Source: Halococcus salifodinae DSM 8989
GTDB lineage: Archaea > Halobacteriota > Halobacteria > Halobacteriales > Halococcaceae
Direction of reading: 5' to 3'
NCBI RefSeq assembly: GCF_000336935.1
Contig: NZ_AOME01000070.1
Coordinates: 1 to 64,000, forward strand
Length of the DNA stretch: 64,000 bases
The notes beneath the pieces were generated by a model that was given only the letters and a program-made list of their open reading frames with translations, was not told where the DNA came from and did no database searches. Shown piece by piece: positions 8,480 through 18,955 of the stretch (position 1 is the first letter of the stretch; each line of letters opens with the position of its first letter). A program made the translations under genes and the position numbers.

Positions 8480-10060
8480 ATGGTTGAGAAACCCACTCCA
8501 GGTCGACGATCGTTCTTGAAAGCAATCGGTGCAGGAACACTGTTCGGCGGACTGAGCGGTGTTGCGTCCGCGACACCGGGTCGTCAGCCCGGCCCGAAGA
8601 AAGACGAGATCCTCGTCGGGGTGTCGGCGTCGGCAGCCGACATGGAAGGGGCGGTCACACAGGCCGTCCCCGGCAACGCGGAGGTCGTCCACCGAAACGA
8701 AAAGCTGAGCTACGTCGCGGTGAAGTTCCCGAGCCAGGCCGCCGATCGCGCGAAGGAGAACTTCATCGACGCGATCACGAAGAAAGATCACATCAAGTAC
8801 GCCGAGCCGAACACGACCCACGAGGCGCTTTACCAGCCGAGCGATCCGCGCTTCGGCGACCAGTACGCACCGAAACAGGTCGAATCCGATCGGGCGTGGG
8901 ACACCACGCTTGGCGACTCCGGGGTGACGATCGCGGTCGTCGACACGGGTGCGCAGTACGACCATCCCGACCTTCAGGCGAACTACAAGTCGAACCCCGG
9001 TCGGGACTTCGCCGACAACGACTCCGACCCGTATCCCGACGCCCCGAGCAGCGAGTACCACGGCACCCACGTCTCGGGCTGTGCGGCCGCCGTCGTCGAC
9101 AACGGCACCGGAGTGGCTGGCCAGAGCAACTCCTCGCTCATCAACGGCCGTGCGCTCGACGAGGGGGGTTCGGGATCGACCGCGGATATCGCCGACGCCA
9201 TCGAGTGGGCGGCCGACCAGGGGGCCGACATCATCAACCTCTCGCTCGGCGGTGGCGGGTACACGAGCACGATGAAAAACGCCGTGAGCTACGCGACCGA
9301 CAACGGTTCGCTCGTGATCGCCGCCGCGGGCAACAACGGGTCGAGCTCGGTCAGCTACCCGGCAGCCTACAGCGAGTGCATGGCGATCTCCGCCGTCGAC
9401 GACAACGAGCAATTGGCGAGCTTCAGCCAGTACGGCGAGAACGTCGAACTCTGTGCACCGGGCGTCGACGTCCTCTCGACCACCACCGAGGCCCGCGGCT
9501 CCTACGAGCGCCTCTCGGGCACGTCGATGGCGACCCCGGTGACCTCCGGCGTCGCCGGGCTCACGCTCGCGAAGTGGAACCTCACGAACCAGGAACTTCG
9601 ATCGCACCTCAAAAACACCGCCGAGGACATCGGACTCTCGGCGAACGAGCAGGGTAGCGGCCAGGTCGACGCGCTCGCAGCCGTCACCACCGATCCAGCC
9701 GACGGCGGGGGCGGCGGTGGCGGTGGTGGTGGAGGCGGCGAGACCACGTCGGGCTCCGTCGACGGCAGCCTATCGAGCTACAGGGACGGCGACGACTACA
9801 CGTGGTCGTGGACGTACTCCTCGCCGAGCCAGGTCGTCGTCGAACTCGATGGACCGACCAACGCCGACTTCGACCTCTACGTCAACACGGGTACGACCCG
9901 GAACGCCTCGCCGAACAGCTACGACTACGCCTCCCGGTCGACCAACAGCCAGGAGACGGTCACCATCGACACTCCCGACGACTCGGCGGCCATGCAGATC
10001 AACGTCGACTCGTACAGCGGCTCCGGTAACTACTCCCTGACGATCACCGAGACGCAGTAA
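8480..10060 (+). CDS. halolysin-type subtilisin-like serine protease (S8) with PPC domain
   Basis: A 526-residue secreted protease. The N-terminus has a twin-arginine signal (R9-R10, SFLKAIGAG core, Ala-x-Ala cut region near 32-35), then an inhibitor-type propeptide to about residue 115. The S8 triad is intact: Asp155 (VAVVDTG), His194 (HGTHVSG) and Ser349 (GTSMATP), with an AAGNNG oxyanion-hole motif between. A polyglycine linker near residues 410-422 joins a C-terminal prepeptidase (PPC) beta-domain of ~100 residues. Such enzymes are exported folded and act outside the cell in high salt. A TATA-like TTTAAG at 8445-8450 suggests a leaderless or very short leader. Confidence 0.92.
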   Translation: MVEKPTPGRRSFLKAIGAGTLFGGLSGVASATPGRQPGPKKDEILVGVSASAADMEGAVTQAVPGNAEVVHRNEKLSYVAVKFPSQAADRAKENFIDAITKKDHIKYAEPNTTHEALYQPSDPRFGDQYAPKQVESDRAWDTTLGDSGVTIAVVDTGAQYDHPDLQANYKSNPGRDFADNDSDPYPDAPSSEYHGTHVSGCAAAVVDNGTGVAGQSNSSLINGRALDEGGSGSTADIADAIEWAADQGADIINLSLGGGGYTSTMKNAVSYATDNGSLVIAAAGNNGSSSVSYPAAYSECMAISAVDDNEQLASFSQYGENVELCAPGVDVLSTTTEARGSYERLSGTSMATPVTSGVAGLTLAKWNLTNQELRSHLKNTAEDIGLSANEQGSGQVDALAAVTTDPADGGGGGGGGGGGGETTSGSVDGSLSSYRDGDDYTWSWTYSSPSQVVVELDGPTNADFDLYVNTGTTRNASPNSYDYASRSTNSQETVTIDTPDDSAAMQINVDSYSGSGNYSLTITETQ

Positions 10061-10087
10061 TCGATCGCTGCTGCCGATTTTTCCGCG

Positions 10088-10642
10088 TCAGGACGGCTGT
10101 GTGCGCCGGCTCCCTTCGTTCTGGTCGCTCCAGTAGTAGAACGCGACGTTGGCCGCGAGTCCGAGGACGAACAGTCCGATCGTCGCCCAGAACGACTGAT
10201 AGAACAGCACGTCCATGTAGACGACCGGGCCATCGACCAGCGGCCAGAGCGGTTCGATCCGGGTTGAGGTGTCGGGTGCCGAAAGCATGTCGGCGAAGAC
10301 GTGTGCGAGACTCGGCAGACCGACGGCGATTACGCCGAGCGCGGTCGCGTGGTCCGCCGCCTCGCGGGAGAACCACGTCGTCCCACCGAACAGTCGCTTG
10401 AGGAGCCAGCCGAGGATCGGCCCGAGGATCGCCGCGAACACCAGCGCAGCGAGCACCGTGTGAAACACGCCGTGGTGATGGATACCCTGGAAGCTAGAGA
10501 GCACGAGATCGACGTCGGGCAACATGCCGAACCAGAATCCCACGCCGATGAACAACGCCGCAGTGCGCCGGTCGTCGATGAAGTACCACGCCGGGGCAAG
10601 CCAGAGCAATCCCATCCCGAGATGACCGAGAACGTCGACCAT
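10088..10642 (-). CDS. DUF457 membrane-bound metal-dependent hydrolase-like protein
   Basis: A 184-residue membrane protein starting MVDVLGHLGMGLLWL, with conserved His and Asp residues (H7; GMLPDVDLV near 38-46; HHHGVFHT near 54-61; SLAHVFADML in the second half). These match the presumed metal-ligand pattern of DUF457. About four hydrophobic segments. It converges with the halolysin gene. It shares family but little sequence with the protein at 736-1350. Activity not established. Confidence 0.8.
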   Translation of the reverse strand: MVDVLGHLGMGLLWLAPAWYFIDDRRTAALFIGVGFWFGMLPDVDLVLSSFQGIHHHGVFHTVLAALVFAAILGPILGWLLKRLFGGTTWFSREAADHATALGVIAVGLPSLAHVFADMLSAPDTSTRIEPLWPLVDGPVVYMDVLFYQSFWATIGLFVLGLAANVAFYYWSDQNEGSRRTQPS

Positions 10643-10878
10643 GCTCGTTCGGATGGTGATAGCAGCAAAAACCTATTGCATGCCCTCGCCGGGAAAATCC
10701 CCACGGAGCGGTCGTCTCGGGCCAAACGGTGGTTCGTTCACTCGCAGTGACTGGAAATCGTTTCGGGCCCGAGTCCTCTCCGAAACGTCGAAGAACCGAG
10801 AACGAGGGCTCCAACCTGTGAGAAGGGTCGTCATTGGCAGGCCGCACGCTCAAGTTACGAAGAGCCAAAGCGCAGCCC

Positions 10879-11109
10879 ATGTCCGAGGACGATCCCCACG
10901 AGCGCGACGTCACGCTCGCGAAGGAAAAAGACGAGACGGACGACGAGGAGGCCGAGGACGCGGAGCAGGCCCGTGAGGCCGAAGCCGAGCGAAAGCGTGA
11001 GGAGGCCGCCGAGGGCGAGGTCGACACCGAATCCGAGAAACGCGAGAACGCCGCCCGCGAGGCCGAGAACCCCGACAACCATCGGGACGAGGAGCCGCAC
11101 AGCAGCTAA
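10879..11109 (+). CDS. small highly charged, probably disordered protein
   Basis: A 76-residue protein starting MSEDDPHERDVTLAKEK and made almost entirely of Glu, Asp, Lys, Arg and Ala. It contains alternating acidic/basic helix-forming stretches that could form a single alpha helix or coiled coil. No hydrophobic core, cysteines or known domain. Start ATG 10879 was preferred to an upstream alternative at 10834, whose added residues are unlike the rest. It converges with the IMPase gene. Reality as a gene is likely but not certain; function unknown. Confidence 0.6.
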   Translation: MSEDDPHERDVTLAKEKDETDDEEAEDAEQAREAEAERKREEAAEGEVDTESEKRENAAREAENPDNHRDEEPHSS

Positions 11110-11129
11110 CCGACCTTTCGGCCGACCAC

Positions 11130-11912
11130 TCACTCCCCAGCCGCCCGCCGTGCAGCCGCGAGCACCTCGTCGTGCGCTGCGCCGTTCGAAGCGACCAGTC
11201 CGCGGCTGTCGTGACGCCACGGCTCGCCATCGAGGTCGGTCACGGTACCGCCGGCGTTGTGGATCATGTGCGCGCCCGCGATCGTGTCCCACGGGTGCAT
11301 CCGAACGGTGGTGATCGCGGCGTCGAGCGACCCGCTGGCGACCGCCGCGAGCGTCGCCTGAGCGCAGCCGAGCCGGCGGTAGTCGCCGAACCGTTCGGCG
11401 AGCACGTCCACTCCGGCGGTGTCCGCTGCGTCGTCGAGCAGGATCGGATCGACCACGAACGCGTCGGAGTCCTCGCGCGAACTCACGCGAACGGGGTCAC
11501 CGTTCAGCGTGACGCGCTCCGCGCCCGCGAGATACGTGTCCGCAAGCGCCGGGAGGACCGTGGCTGCGGCGACCGGTTCGCCGTCGACGACGCTCGCGAC
11601 ACTCGTTCCCCAGATCCGGAGTCCGCGGACGAAGTTGTTCGTCCCGTCGATCGGGTCGACCACCCACGCCGGCCCCTCCTCGGGGATCGTCTTCGATGCA
11701 CCTTCCTCTTCACCGATAACGGGGTCGTCGTACTCCTCGTGGATGGTCTCGACGACGCGACGCTGTGCGTCGCGGTCGATCTGGGTCACCACGTCGGTCT
11801 TGTCGGCCTTGGTCTCGACCGTGAGTTCCTCACGGAACGATTCGAGCGCGACTCGCGCGCCCGCGTCCGCCGCTCGTGCCACGAGATCGGCTCGTGCCTC
11901 GGTGTCGGTCAT
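11130..11912 (-). CDS. inositol monophosphatase family protein
   Basis: A 260-residue Mg-dependent phosphatase with the three family signatures: GEEEG (metal ligand), DPIDGTNNFVRG (metal-binding and catalytic loop) and HPWDTIAGAHMIHNAGG near the C-terminus. Archaeal relatives act on inositol phosphates, fructose-1,6-bisphosphate or, less often, 3'-phosphoadenosine phosphates; the sequence alone does not decide which. Start ATG 11912 (MTDTEARADL) was chosen because the family begins there and upstream codons are Arg-rich. Confidence 0.88.
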   Translation of the reverse strand: MTDTEARADLVARAADAGARVALESFREELTVETKADKTDVVTQIDRDAQRRVVETIHEEYDDPVIGEEEGASKTIPEEGPAWVVDPIDGTNNFVRGLRIWGTSVASVVDGEPVAAATVLPALADTYLAGAERVTLNGDPVRVSSREDSDAFVVDPILLDDAADTAGVDVLAERFGDYRRLGCAQATLAAVASGSLDAAITTVRMHPWDTIAGAHMIHNAGGTVTDLDGEPWRHDSRGLVASNGAAHDEVLAAARRAAGE

Positions 11913-12043
11913 ACGCCACCGTCTCGCCGCGCGGGCAAAAACCGTCGGGCGGATGCCCCGACGGTGCTCAGACAAGCGACGCCGACTGGGGGTCAACCAT
12001 CTCAACCGCACGACTACACGAGTCTCAAAAATTCCCTTGAGGA

Positions 12044-12325
12044 GTGGTCTCTTCTATTCTTCGACGAATCAGGCGGTACGTAGGTGCGAACTGGCTACTG
12101 ACCCCATCTTTATTGTTCTGGATCTTGTATTTCAGTGAGATGAGCCGGTGGCTCCTCTTCGGTTTCGGCCTGGTGTTCGGGATCCTACTATTCGTCCAGG
12201 CCTACCAGGGAAACCTTCTGTTAGCCCTCATTGCAGTCGTTTTCACGATCTTCGGCTTTGGCGGCTTTTGGTGGAACACGACTCAGGACGACCCAATCCA
12301 GACACGATTCTCACAGTCTCGTTAG
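12044..12325 (+). CDS. small membrane protein, hypothetical
   Basis: A 93-residue protein with basic N-terminus (SSILRRIRRYVG) and about three hydrophobic segments (WLLTPSLLFWILYF, WLLFGFGLVFGILLFVQAY, LLALIAVVFTIFGFGGFWW) followed by a short polar tail. Base composition is less GC-rich than the neighbouring genes, which may indicate recent arrival or weak selection. It lies between the IMPase gene (divergent) and gcvT (same strand, 200 bases on). No family recognised. Confidence 0.5.
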   Translation: MVSSILRRIRRYVGANWLLTPSLLFWILYFSEMSRWLLFGFGLVFGILLFVQAYQGNLLLALIAVVFTIFGFGGFWWNTTQDDPIQTRFSQSR

Positions 12326-12526
12326 GCAGGTACGCCCATCACTTGTAGTGACTATTCGCCGCTCGCTGTACTGTGGGATGTGGGAATTTTCACGAAATCT
12401 CCGTACAACCGGACGAACCATCACCGCACTAGAACCGCCGCCACGTTGCCACACCGAATCACCCTGCAGGATCGGACTCTCGCTCGAACTACCAAACCAT
12501 TAGGCTGCGGGGGACGACACGCCGGC

Positions 12527-13645
12527 ATGGCACTTCGAGAACCGCCGCTGGCCGCGGCCCACGACGCCCGCGGCGCACAGACGACCGAGTTCGGCGGCTG
12601 GGCGATGCCCGTCGAGTTCGATTCGATCCGTACGGAACACGAGAGCGTCCGCGAGTCCGCCGGCAAGTTCGACGTCTCGCACATGGGCGAGATCGAAGTC
12701 TCGGGGCCGGATGCCGCTGAACTGCTCGGGCGGCTCACGACCAACGACGTGAGCGCGCCCGATCCCGGCAACGCACAGTACGCGATGATCACCGACACCG
12801 AGGGCACGATCCTCGACGACACGGTGATCTACCGACTGCCCGAAACCCACGACGCCGACTTTCTGTTCGTCCCGAACGCGGGCCACGACGAGGAAATGGA
12901 AGATCGCTGGACGACCCACCGCGACGAGTGGGAGCTCGACGCGACGGTCGACAACCGCACCGAGGAATACGCGATGTTCGCGGTCCAGGGCCCCGACGCG
13001 GTCGAACTCGTCGCAAGCGCGGCCGACGACGCGAATGCAACCGCCGACGCGGACGAACCGCTCGCCGACCTCGGGCGGTTTTCGGCGACCGACGCCACCG
13101 TTGCCGACGTCGACTGCCTCGCGGCGCGCACGGGCTACACCGGCGAGGACGGCCTCGAACTGATCGTTCCGTGGGATGGGGCCGAAGCGGTTTGGGAAGC
13201 GTTCGACTGCCAGCCGTGTGGGCTCGGCGCGCGCGACACCCTCCGGATCGAAGCGGGATTCCTGCTTTCGGGCCAGGACTTCCACCACGAGGAGAACCCC
13301 CGCAACCCCTTCGAGGCCGACGTCGGCTTCGCCGTCGATCTCGACACCGAGTTCGTCGGCCGCGACGCGCTCGCCCAGGTTGCAGAACCGGGCCCCGACG
13401 AGCGCTTCGTCGGGTTCGAACTCGAAACCCGTGGCGTGCCCCGCCACGGCTACGACATCACCGACTCCGAGGGGACGACCATCGGCACGGTCACGAGCGG
13501 AACGATGAGTCCCACCCTCTCGACCCCGGTCGGGATGGGGTACGTTCCGACCGAGTACGCGGAGCCAGGGACCGCGGTTTCGGTCCGCGTCCGGGGAGAG
13601 CCGAAAGAGGCACGTACCCGGGCGCTCCCATTCCTCGAACGATGA
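12527..13645 (+). CDS. gcvT: glycine cleavage system T protein (aminomethyltransferase)
   Basis: A 372-residue T protein that transfers the methylene group from the lipoyl-bound aminomethyl intermediate on GcvH to tetrahydrofolate (or a haloarchaeal folate), releasing ammonia. Family signatures include [19 protein letters not shown] near the N-terminus, [12 protein letters not shown], and [19 protein letters not shown] with the conserved Asp. The last codons overlap the gcvH start by ATGA. Start ATG 12527 (MALREPPL) lies about 25 bases after a weak TATA-like sequence; the in-frame upstream extension to 12380 looks non-coding. Confidence 0.93.
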   Translation: MALREPPLAAAHDARGAQTTEFGGWAMPVEFDSIRTEHESVRESAGKFDVSHMGEIEVSGPDAAELLGRLTTNDVSAPDPGNAQYAMITDTEGTILDDTVIYRLPETHDADFLFVPNAGHDEEMEDRWTTHRDEWELDATVDNRTEEYAMFAVQGPDAVELVASAADDANATADADEPLADLGRFSATDATVADVDCLAARTGYTGEDGLELIVPWDGAEAVWEAFDCQPCGLGARDTLRIEAGFLLSGQDFHHEENPRNPFEADVGFAVDLDTEFVGRDALAQVAEPGPDERFVGFELETRGVPRHGYDITDSEGTTIGTVTSGTMSPTLSTPVGMGYVPTEYAEPGTAVSVRVRGEPKEARTRALPFLER

Positions 13646-14025
13646 GCTTCGAGATCCCCGACGAGTTGCGGTACATGGAGAGCCACGAGTGGGCCGACCG
13701 CGAGGACGGCACGGCACGCATCGGCATCTCCGACTTCGCCCAGGACGAACTCGGCGACATCGTGTTCGTGGAGTTCCCCGAGGAGGGCGAGGAAATCACC
13801 CACGACGAGGAGTTCGGCGTCGTCGAGTCCATCAAGGCAGTGTCCGATCTCTACTCGCCGGTTTCGGGTACCGTGACCGCGACCAACGACGCACTGCTCG
13901 ACGCGCCCGAACTCGTCAACGACGACCCCTACGGCGAGGGATGGATGCTCGAAGTCGACCTCGACGACGCCGACGACCTCGACGACCTCCTCGACGCCGA
14001 CGCGTACCGCAACCAGATCGAGTGA
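13642..14025 (+). CDS. gcvH: glycine cleavage system H protein
   Basis: A 127-residue lipoyl-carrier protein. The lipoylation site is Lys65 in [11 protein letters not shown], preceded by the beta-hairpin [15 protein letters not shown], and the protein ends in an acidic tail. It shuttles the aminomethyl group between the P, T and L proteins. It is translationally coupled to gcvT by ATGA overlap. No L-protein gene is in the window; the cell probably shares a dihydrolipoamide dehydrogenase with its 2-oxoacid complexes. Confidence 0.95.
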   Translation: MSFEIPDELRYMESHEWADREDGTARIGISDFAQDELGDIVFVEFPEEGEEITHDEEFGVVESIKAVSDLYSPVSGTVTATNDALLDAPELVNDDPYGEGWMLEVDLDDADDLDDLLDADAYRNQIE

Positions 14026-14187
14026 TCGGCTCGGCAGTCTACCGTCCACGCGTGGTTTCGTCGCCACCGGCGCGAGATCAGCGCAGTCGATGCACGGTTC
14101 CGGCTCGAAACGGTGCAAACGATGGCCTGATATGGCCGCCACCGCAACATTTGTCAATGCCGTTCCAGTCCAGTGGAGGGCGGGTCC

Positions 14188-15531
14188 GTGAGTAGCGACG
14201 AGCACCGAGAGAACGGTCGCGGCAGCCCGTTCGCGCCGCATACGGCGGCCGAAACCACGGCGATGTTGGACGCGGTCGGCGTCGAGAGCGAGGACCACCT
14301 GTTCGACATTCCCGAGGAGATCGAGTTCGACGGGAGCTTCGACATCGAACCGCGGAGCGAGCGCGCGATCCGGGAGGAGATCGCGTCGATGCTCGGGCGT
14401 AACGAAGACCTCGTGGAGTTCCTCGGCCGGGGCCACTACGACCACTACGTCCCCTCGGCGGTCGACCACCTCGCCGACCGCTCGGAGTTTCTGACCTCCT
14501 ACACCCAGTACCAGCCCGAGGTCGCCCAGGGGTTCCTCCAGGCGCTCTTCGAGTACCAGTCGATGCTGGTCGAACTCACCGGACTGGAGGTGGCGAACTG
14601 CTCGATGTACGACGCCGCGACCGCGCTCGGCGAGGCCGCGACGCTCGCGGTCCGAGTGCGCGCGACGAGCGGCGATCGCGTATTGGTCCCCGAACAGCTC
14701 CACGACGGCCGGCGCGCGGTGCTCGACAGCTACCTCGCCGGCACCGACGCCATCGTCGAAACCTACCCGATGGACGATGGGATCGTCGATCGTGACGCGC
14801 TCGCCGATGCGATCGACGAGGACTGCGTCATGGTCTACACCGAGAACCCTACCGTTCGCGGCACCATCGAGGAGGGTCTCGGGGCGATCGGCGAACTCAC
14901 CGACGACCACGACGCACTCTTCTGTCTCGGTAGCGATCCCGTGGCGCTCTCCTTGCTCGAAGAGCCCGCGAGCGTGGGCGCCGACGTCGTGATCGGCGAT
15001 GCCGCACTCGGGCTCGGCGCGGCCGATGGGATGGGACTCGGGCTGTTCGCCACTCGCGAGGCGTTCCTCCGCCAAGTCCCCGGACGGCTGGTGGGTACGG
15101 GCGAGGACAGCGAGGAGCGGCGGGCGTACACCCTCACGCTCCAGACCAGAGAACAGCACATCCGGCGCGAGCGCGCGACCTCCAATATCTGCACCAATCA
15201 GGCGTGGGTCGCGCTCCGGGCCGCGATGCACGTCGCGTGGCTCGGACCCGATGGACTAACTGATCTCGCGAAAGAGAGCGTCACGCGGGCGAACGAGGTC
15301 GCCGAGCGGCTCGACGCGATCGACGGCGTCACGGCCCCGGTCCACGACCGCCACCACTTCCGGGAGGTCGTCGCCCGCACCGATCGCGAGGCATCGGCCC
15401 TGAAAGAGGACCTCGAAGCCGAGGGGTACGCGATCCACGCGATCGACGATCACCTCGTGCAGGTCTGTGTGACTGAGACGAATGCCGACCGGATCGACGA
15501 TCTCGTGGCGGCCGTGGAGGCGGTCGCATGA
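14188..15531 (+). CDS. gcvPA: glycine dehydrogenase (decarboxylating) subunit 1
   Basis: The N-terminal half of the split P protein. It carries the [16 protein letters not shown] and [18 protein letters not shown] motifs of the family and an [10 protein letters not shown] segment. Together with GcvPB it decarboxylates glycine with pyridoxal phosphate and loads the aminomethyl group on GcvH. GTG 14188 is preferred because a GGAGG ribosome site sits about 8 bases upstream; GTG 14173 in the same frame is an alternative. The 162-base gap from gcvH may contain its own promoter. The stop overlaps gcvPB by ATGA. Confidence 0.92.
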   Translation: MSSDEHRENGRGSPFAPHTAAETTAMLDAVGVESEDHLFDIPEEIEFDGSFDIEPRSERAIREEIASMLGRNEDLVEFLGRGHYDHYVPSAVDHLADRSEFLTSYTQYQPEVAQGFLQALFEYQSMLVELTGLEVANCSMYDAATALGEAATLAVRVRATSGDRVLVPEQLHDGRRAVLDSYLAGTDAIVETYPMDDGIVDRDALADAIDEDCVMVYTENPTVRGTIEEGLGAIGELTDDHDALFCLGSDPVALSLLEEPASVGADVVIGDAALGLGAADGMGLGLFATREAFLRQVPGRLVGTGEDSEERRAYTLTLQTREQHIRRERATSNICTNQAWVALRAAMHVAWLGPDGLTDLAKESVTRANEVAERLDAIDGVTAPVHDRHHFREVVARTDREASALKEDLEAEGYAIHAIDDHLVQVCVTETNADRIDDLVAAVEAVA

Positions 15532-16997
15532 AATTTAATCAAGCCCGCTGGACGCGCGAGACACCCGAAGAAGGCGGCGAGGTCTACGAGCCGCTGCTCG
15601 TGGAGAAAAGCTCGCGTGCGGTCGAGACCGACGACGCACCGCTGCCCGACGATCTCACGCGGGACGGGATCGAACTCCCCGATCCTGCCGAACCGGAGCT
15701 CGCACGCCACTACACCCGGCTCTCCCAGATGAACTACGGCGTCGAGAACGGTCCGTTCCCGCTCGGGAGCTGTACGATGAAGTACAACCCGTCGTTCACC
15801 GAGGACGTGGCGGCGCTTCCCGAGGCCGCCACCCACCCCGACCGATCGACCGACAGCGTTCAGGGGAACCTCGAACTCCGCCACAAACTCGCCGACTCCC
15901 TCGCGCGTATCGGCGGGATGGACGCCGTCACCCTCCAGCCGCCTGCCGGAGCCGCCGGCGAGTTCACGGGGATCTTGATCGCGAAGGCCTACCACGAGCA
16001 GAACGGCAACGACCGAAACGAGATCGTCGTCCCCGAGAGCGCGCACGGAACGAACTTCGCGAGCGCGGCGCTCGCGGGCTACGAGGTGGTCTCGCTCCCG
16101 AGCGCCGACGATGGACGAGTGGACGTCGACGCACTTCGGGCCGCGGTGAGCGACGACACGGCGGCGCTGATGCTCACCAACCCCAATACGTTGGGACTGT
16201 TCGAGCGTGACATCGAGGAGATCGCCGACATCGTTCACGACGCCGGTGGGCTGCTCTACTACGACGGCGCGAACCTGAACGCGCTCCTCGGCCGTGCTCG
16301 CCCCGGCGACATGGGGTTCGACGTGATGCACTACAACGTCCACAAGACCTTCGCGACGCCCCACGGCGGCGGCGGGCCAGGCGCGGGCCCGGTCGGCGTG
16401 GTCGAAGAGCTCGCGCCGTATCTCCCGACGCCCCAGGTCAGCGAAATCGACTCGGACGAACCGGACGACGAGGAAGCGGCGAGCGACGACGCGAGCTACG
16501 AGCGGTTCGAACCCGAGCACTCGATTGGGAAGGTCCACGGATTCGCGGGCAACTGGCTCGTCCTCGTCAAGACCTATGCGTACATCGCGCGACTCGGCGA
16601 TCCTGGACTCAGGGACACGAGTGCGAAGGCCGTGCTGAACGCGAACTATCTCGCCAGCCAGATCGACTACGACATCCCCTTCGAGCCGTTCCATCACGAG
16701 TTCGTCGCGAGCGCCGACCGTGACGCAGCGGACGTCGCGAAACGGATGCTCGACTACGGGGTGCATCCGCCGACCACGAAGTGGCCCGAGATCGTCGACG
16801 AGGCGCTGATGACCGAACCCACCGAGTCCGAGAGCCGCGCCGCGCTCGATCACCTCGCGCGGGCGTTCGACCGGGCCGCGGCCGACGACGACGTGACCCT
16901 CGAAACCGCTCCGGAACGAACGGCAGCGCGCCGGATCGACCAGGCGAGCGCCGCCCGGAACCCGCGGCTGTCGTGGCACGCGCTCGACGACGAGTAG
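15528..16997 (+). CDS. gcvPB: glycine dehydrogenase (decarboxylating) subunit 2
   Basis: A 489-residue C-terminal half of the split P protein. The PLP-binding lysine is Lys273 in [17 protein letters not shown]. Substrate and cofactor motifs include [12 protein letters not shown] and [13 protein letters not shown]. An acidic insertion near residues 305-325 (Asp/Glu-rich) is a halophilic surface loop. It is coupled to gcvPA by ATGA overlap. With gcvT and gcvH it completes a full glycine cleavage set apart from the shared L protein. Confidence 0.94.
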   Translation: MKFNQARWTRETPEEGGEVYEPLLVEKSSRAVETDDAPLPDDLTRDGIELPDPAEPELARHYTRLSQMNYGVENGPFPLGSCTMKYNPSFTEDVAALPEAATHPDRSTDSVQGNLELRHKLADSLARIGGMDAVTLQPPAGAAGEFTGILIAKAYHEQNGNDRNEIVVPESAHGTNFASAALAGYEVVSLPSADDGRVDVDALRAAVSDDTAALMLTNPNTLGLFERDIEEIADIVHDAGGLLYYDGANLNALLGRARPGDMGFDVMHYNVHKTFATPHGGGGPGAGPVGVVEELAPYLPTPQVSEIDSDEPDDEEAASDDASYERFEPEHSIGKVHGFAGNWLVLVKTYAYIARLGDPGLRDTSAKAVLNANYLASQIDYDIPFEPFHHEFVASADRDAADVAKRMLDYGVHPPTTKWPEIVDEALMTEPTESESRAALDHLARAFDRAAADDDVTLETAPERTAARRIDQASAARNPRLSWHALDDE

Positions 16998-17067
16998 TTC
17001 ACAATCGAATCGAGTGCGGCCCGATTCGTTGCTAACCTTTAGTATCGGCCCGGTCGTGGATTCACAC

Positions 17068-17496
17068 ATGACCGTCGTCAGCGTCTCGATGCCCGAAGAG
17101 CTCTTGGATCGGATCGACGAGTTCAGCGACGAACACGGCTACACCGGCCGGAGCGAGGTAGTCCGCGACGCCGCGCGCGAACTCCTCGGCGAGTTCGAGG
17201 ACGCGCGGCTCGAAGACCGCGATCTCATGGCGGTCGTCACAGTCCTCTTCGACTACGAGACCACGAGCGTCGAGGAGCGGATGATGGGGCTTCGTCACGA
17301 GCACGAGGACCTCGTCGCGGCGAACTTCCACAGCCACGTCGGGAGTCACTACTGCATGGAGCTGTTCATCCTCGACGGCTCGCTCGAAGCCATCTCGGCG
17401 TTCGTCGGCAAGATCCGCGCGACCCGGGACACCCTCAGCGTGGACTACTCGGTGATGCCGGTCGACGACTTCACCGCGGCGGCTGTCGGGGACTGA
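17068..17496 (+). CDS. nikR: NikR-type ribbon-helix-helix metal regulator
   Basis: A 142-residue CopG/NikR-family repressor. Residues 1-45 form the ribbon-helix-helix DNA-binding domain ([30 protein letters not shown]). The C-terminal ACT-like domain has the nickel-site pattern [12 protein letters not shown], where the first His pair and Cys match the square-planar Ni ligands of NikR. It would repress nickel uptake genes when metal-loaded, but no nickel transporter is nearby. A TATA-like CTTTTAGTA lies about 30 bases before ATG 17068. Confidence 0.85.
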   Translation: MTVVSVSMPEELLDRIDEFSDEHGYTGRSEVVRDAARELLGEFEDARLEDRDLMAVVTVLFDYETTSVEERMMGLRHEHEDLVAANFHSHVGSHYCMELFILDGSLEAISAFVGKIRATRDTLSVDYSVMPVDDFTAAAVGD

Positions 17497-17536
17497 CGCC
17501 CACAGTGGCGGCTGGCTCTGCCGATGGTGGATTCGT

Positions 17537-18259
17537 CTACCCCGTCTCGTCGCGTAGTTTCCGATCGGTCCGTCGGAGCTCCGCCGGCGTGTTCACGTTG
17601 ACCAGCCAGCCGTCACACCGGACGGCGGCGATGGTCGCGTCCGCCTCGATCCGGATGCGGATGGCGTCGCTCATCTCGTACTCGCCGCGCGGCGAGCGCT
17701 CGACCCGCCGACAGGCATCGAACAGCGCCGGTGTCGCCGTTTGAACGCTCGCGGCCACGAGGCTCGGATCGGGCGGGTCGTCGGGTTTCTGTCGACGCGC
17801 AACGATCTCGTCGCGCTCGTTCAGGACACAGACCATTTTCTCGCGCGCCGCTGCGGCCGAGACTTCTTCGACGAGGACGGTGCCGTCGATGCTGGGGTCG
17901 CGCTGGCGGTCGACCAGTTCCTTGAGGTCACAGCGAACGACGCTATCGCCGTCCATCAGCACGAACGGTCCGTCGACGTGGGCCTCGGCGGTCAGAAGCG
18001 CGTGGGCCATCCCCTCGCGCTCGCGTTGGTGGGTGTACGTGATCGGAACGCCCGCGAACGAATCGCCGTAGCGTTCGATGATGCGCTCGCCCTCGTAGCC
18101 GACCACCACGACCAGCGTCTCGACGCCGAGATCGACCAACTGCTCGAAACAGTGTTCGATTATCGGCTTCCCACCGACTTCGAGCACCGCCTTCGGCGTC
18201 TCGGCGGTGAGCGGACGGAGTCGCGTCCCCTCGCCCGCCGCGAGCACGACGGCCTTCAT
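17537..18259 (-). CDS. sugar-phosphate nucleotidyltransferase
   Basis: A 240-residue NTP-transferase-fold enzyme. The N-terminus MKAVVLAAGEGTRLRPLTA is the nucleotide-binding signature; ETPKAVLEVGGKPIIEH follows with the catalytic Lys, and FVLMDGDSVV carries the metal-binding Asp. It transfers a nucleotidyl group to a sugar 1-phosphate (glucose- or mannose-type). The left-handed beta-helix C-terminal domain of longer homologues is absent, so this is the short form. Start ATG 18259 was chosen because the signature begins there. The product likely feeds glycan or glycoprotein synthesis. Confidence 0.85.
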   Translation of the reverse strand: MKAVVLAAGEGTRLRPLTAETPKAVLEVGGKPIIEHCFEQLVDLGVETLVVVVGYEGERIIERYGDSFAGVPITYTHQREREGMAHALLTAEAHVDGPFVLMDGDSVVRCDLKELVDRQRDPSIDGTVLVEEVSAAAAREKMVCVLNERDEIVARRQKPDDPPDPSLVAASVQTATPALFDACRRVERSPRGEYEMSDAIRIRIEADATIAAVRCDGWLVNVNTPAELRRTDRKLRDETG

Positions 18260-18413
18260 ACGCCGGCGTGTGTCCGCTGCGGGCAAAGTCGTTGGGGCGA
18301 GCGTGATAGACGAGCACAGGCCGATCCAACGGTCGTCGGGGACAGCGTAGTGGTGGCCAGCGATCGATCGATCTCGGAACGACTCACGTGGTTGGTGTAC
18401 CGACACGAGCAGT

Positions 18414-18421
18414 AATTTTAT
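18414..18421 (+). promoter_or_regulatory. TATA-like box of the small zinc protein gene
   Basis: The sequence ATTTTATG is centred about 30 bases before ATG 18448, the spacing expected for a leaderless haloarchaeal transcript. Confidence 0.5.
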
Positions 18422-18447
18422 GTACTCTTAGCCACACCATCTATGGA

Positions 18448-18642
18448 ATGAACTCGTGCCCGATCTGTGACGAGGGCGTTACCGAGGAGCGGCCCCGCCA
18501 CCAGGTGATCCTCGAAATCGAGGACGAAACGCGCTCGACCAGCCAGTTCATGGGCGACGAGACGGGAATCAAGCGGGTGTCCATCGATCGGCAGCTCTGT
18601 GCCGACTGCTGGCAAGACCTCCGCGAGACGCTGTCGACGTAG
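18448..18642 (+). CDS. small zinc-ribbon protein
   Basis: A 64-residue protein with two Cys pairs, CPIC near the N-terminus and CADC near residue 51, spaced to bind one zinc ion. The middle is polar and acidic (EIEDETRSTSQFMGDE). Haloarchaea encode dozens of such mini-proteins, some of which affect growth, motility or stress response. No domain partner is visible here. The start is supported by a TATA-like box about 30 bases upstream. Confidence 0.75.
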   Translation: MNSCPICDEGVTEERPRHQVILEIEDETRSTSQFMGDETGIKRVSIDRQLCADCWQDLRETLST

Positions 18643-18955
18643 CGCCCGATCGTCCCGCCCTCGGTCCGCTGCCCGCCGTTTCTTCTCCTTCAGCGCTAGT
18701 TTCGAAGCGTAACATCGGTGGCTAGCGCGACGAGCCTCTATCGCTGTTGTAATCGACGCTACTTCGATCGTATCTGGTAAGAACGAAATTACGGTGTCGG
18801 CTAACAGTGCTTTCAACGTCCACTGACGGTTGGTTTGTCCCAAATTCTCCCTACATCGTCTTTCTCACCGCTTAATACAGCAATAATATTTTTATTAGTA
18901 ATATCGAATACCTTCGAAAATATTCATATCGAGTCCGCTCATTGTGGGTAGTGTG
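18643..18955. other. AT-rich intergenic region
   Basis: About 310 bases without a gene. The first 180 bases are GC-moderate. The last 110 are markedly AT-rich, with runs such as AATAATATTTTTATTAG and a TATTCATATC box about 30 bases before the 46-codon gene at 18956. Probably the promoter region of that gene. Confidence 0.5.

Noticed and set aside
13450-15231. 593-codon minus-strand frame opposite gcvH and gcvPA
   Set aside because: Mirror frame of GC-rich coding DNA; the plus-strand proteins carry the recognisable motifs.
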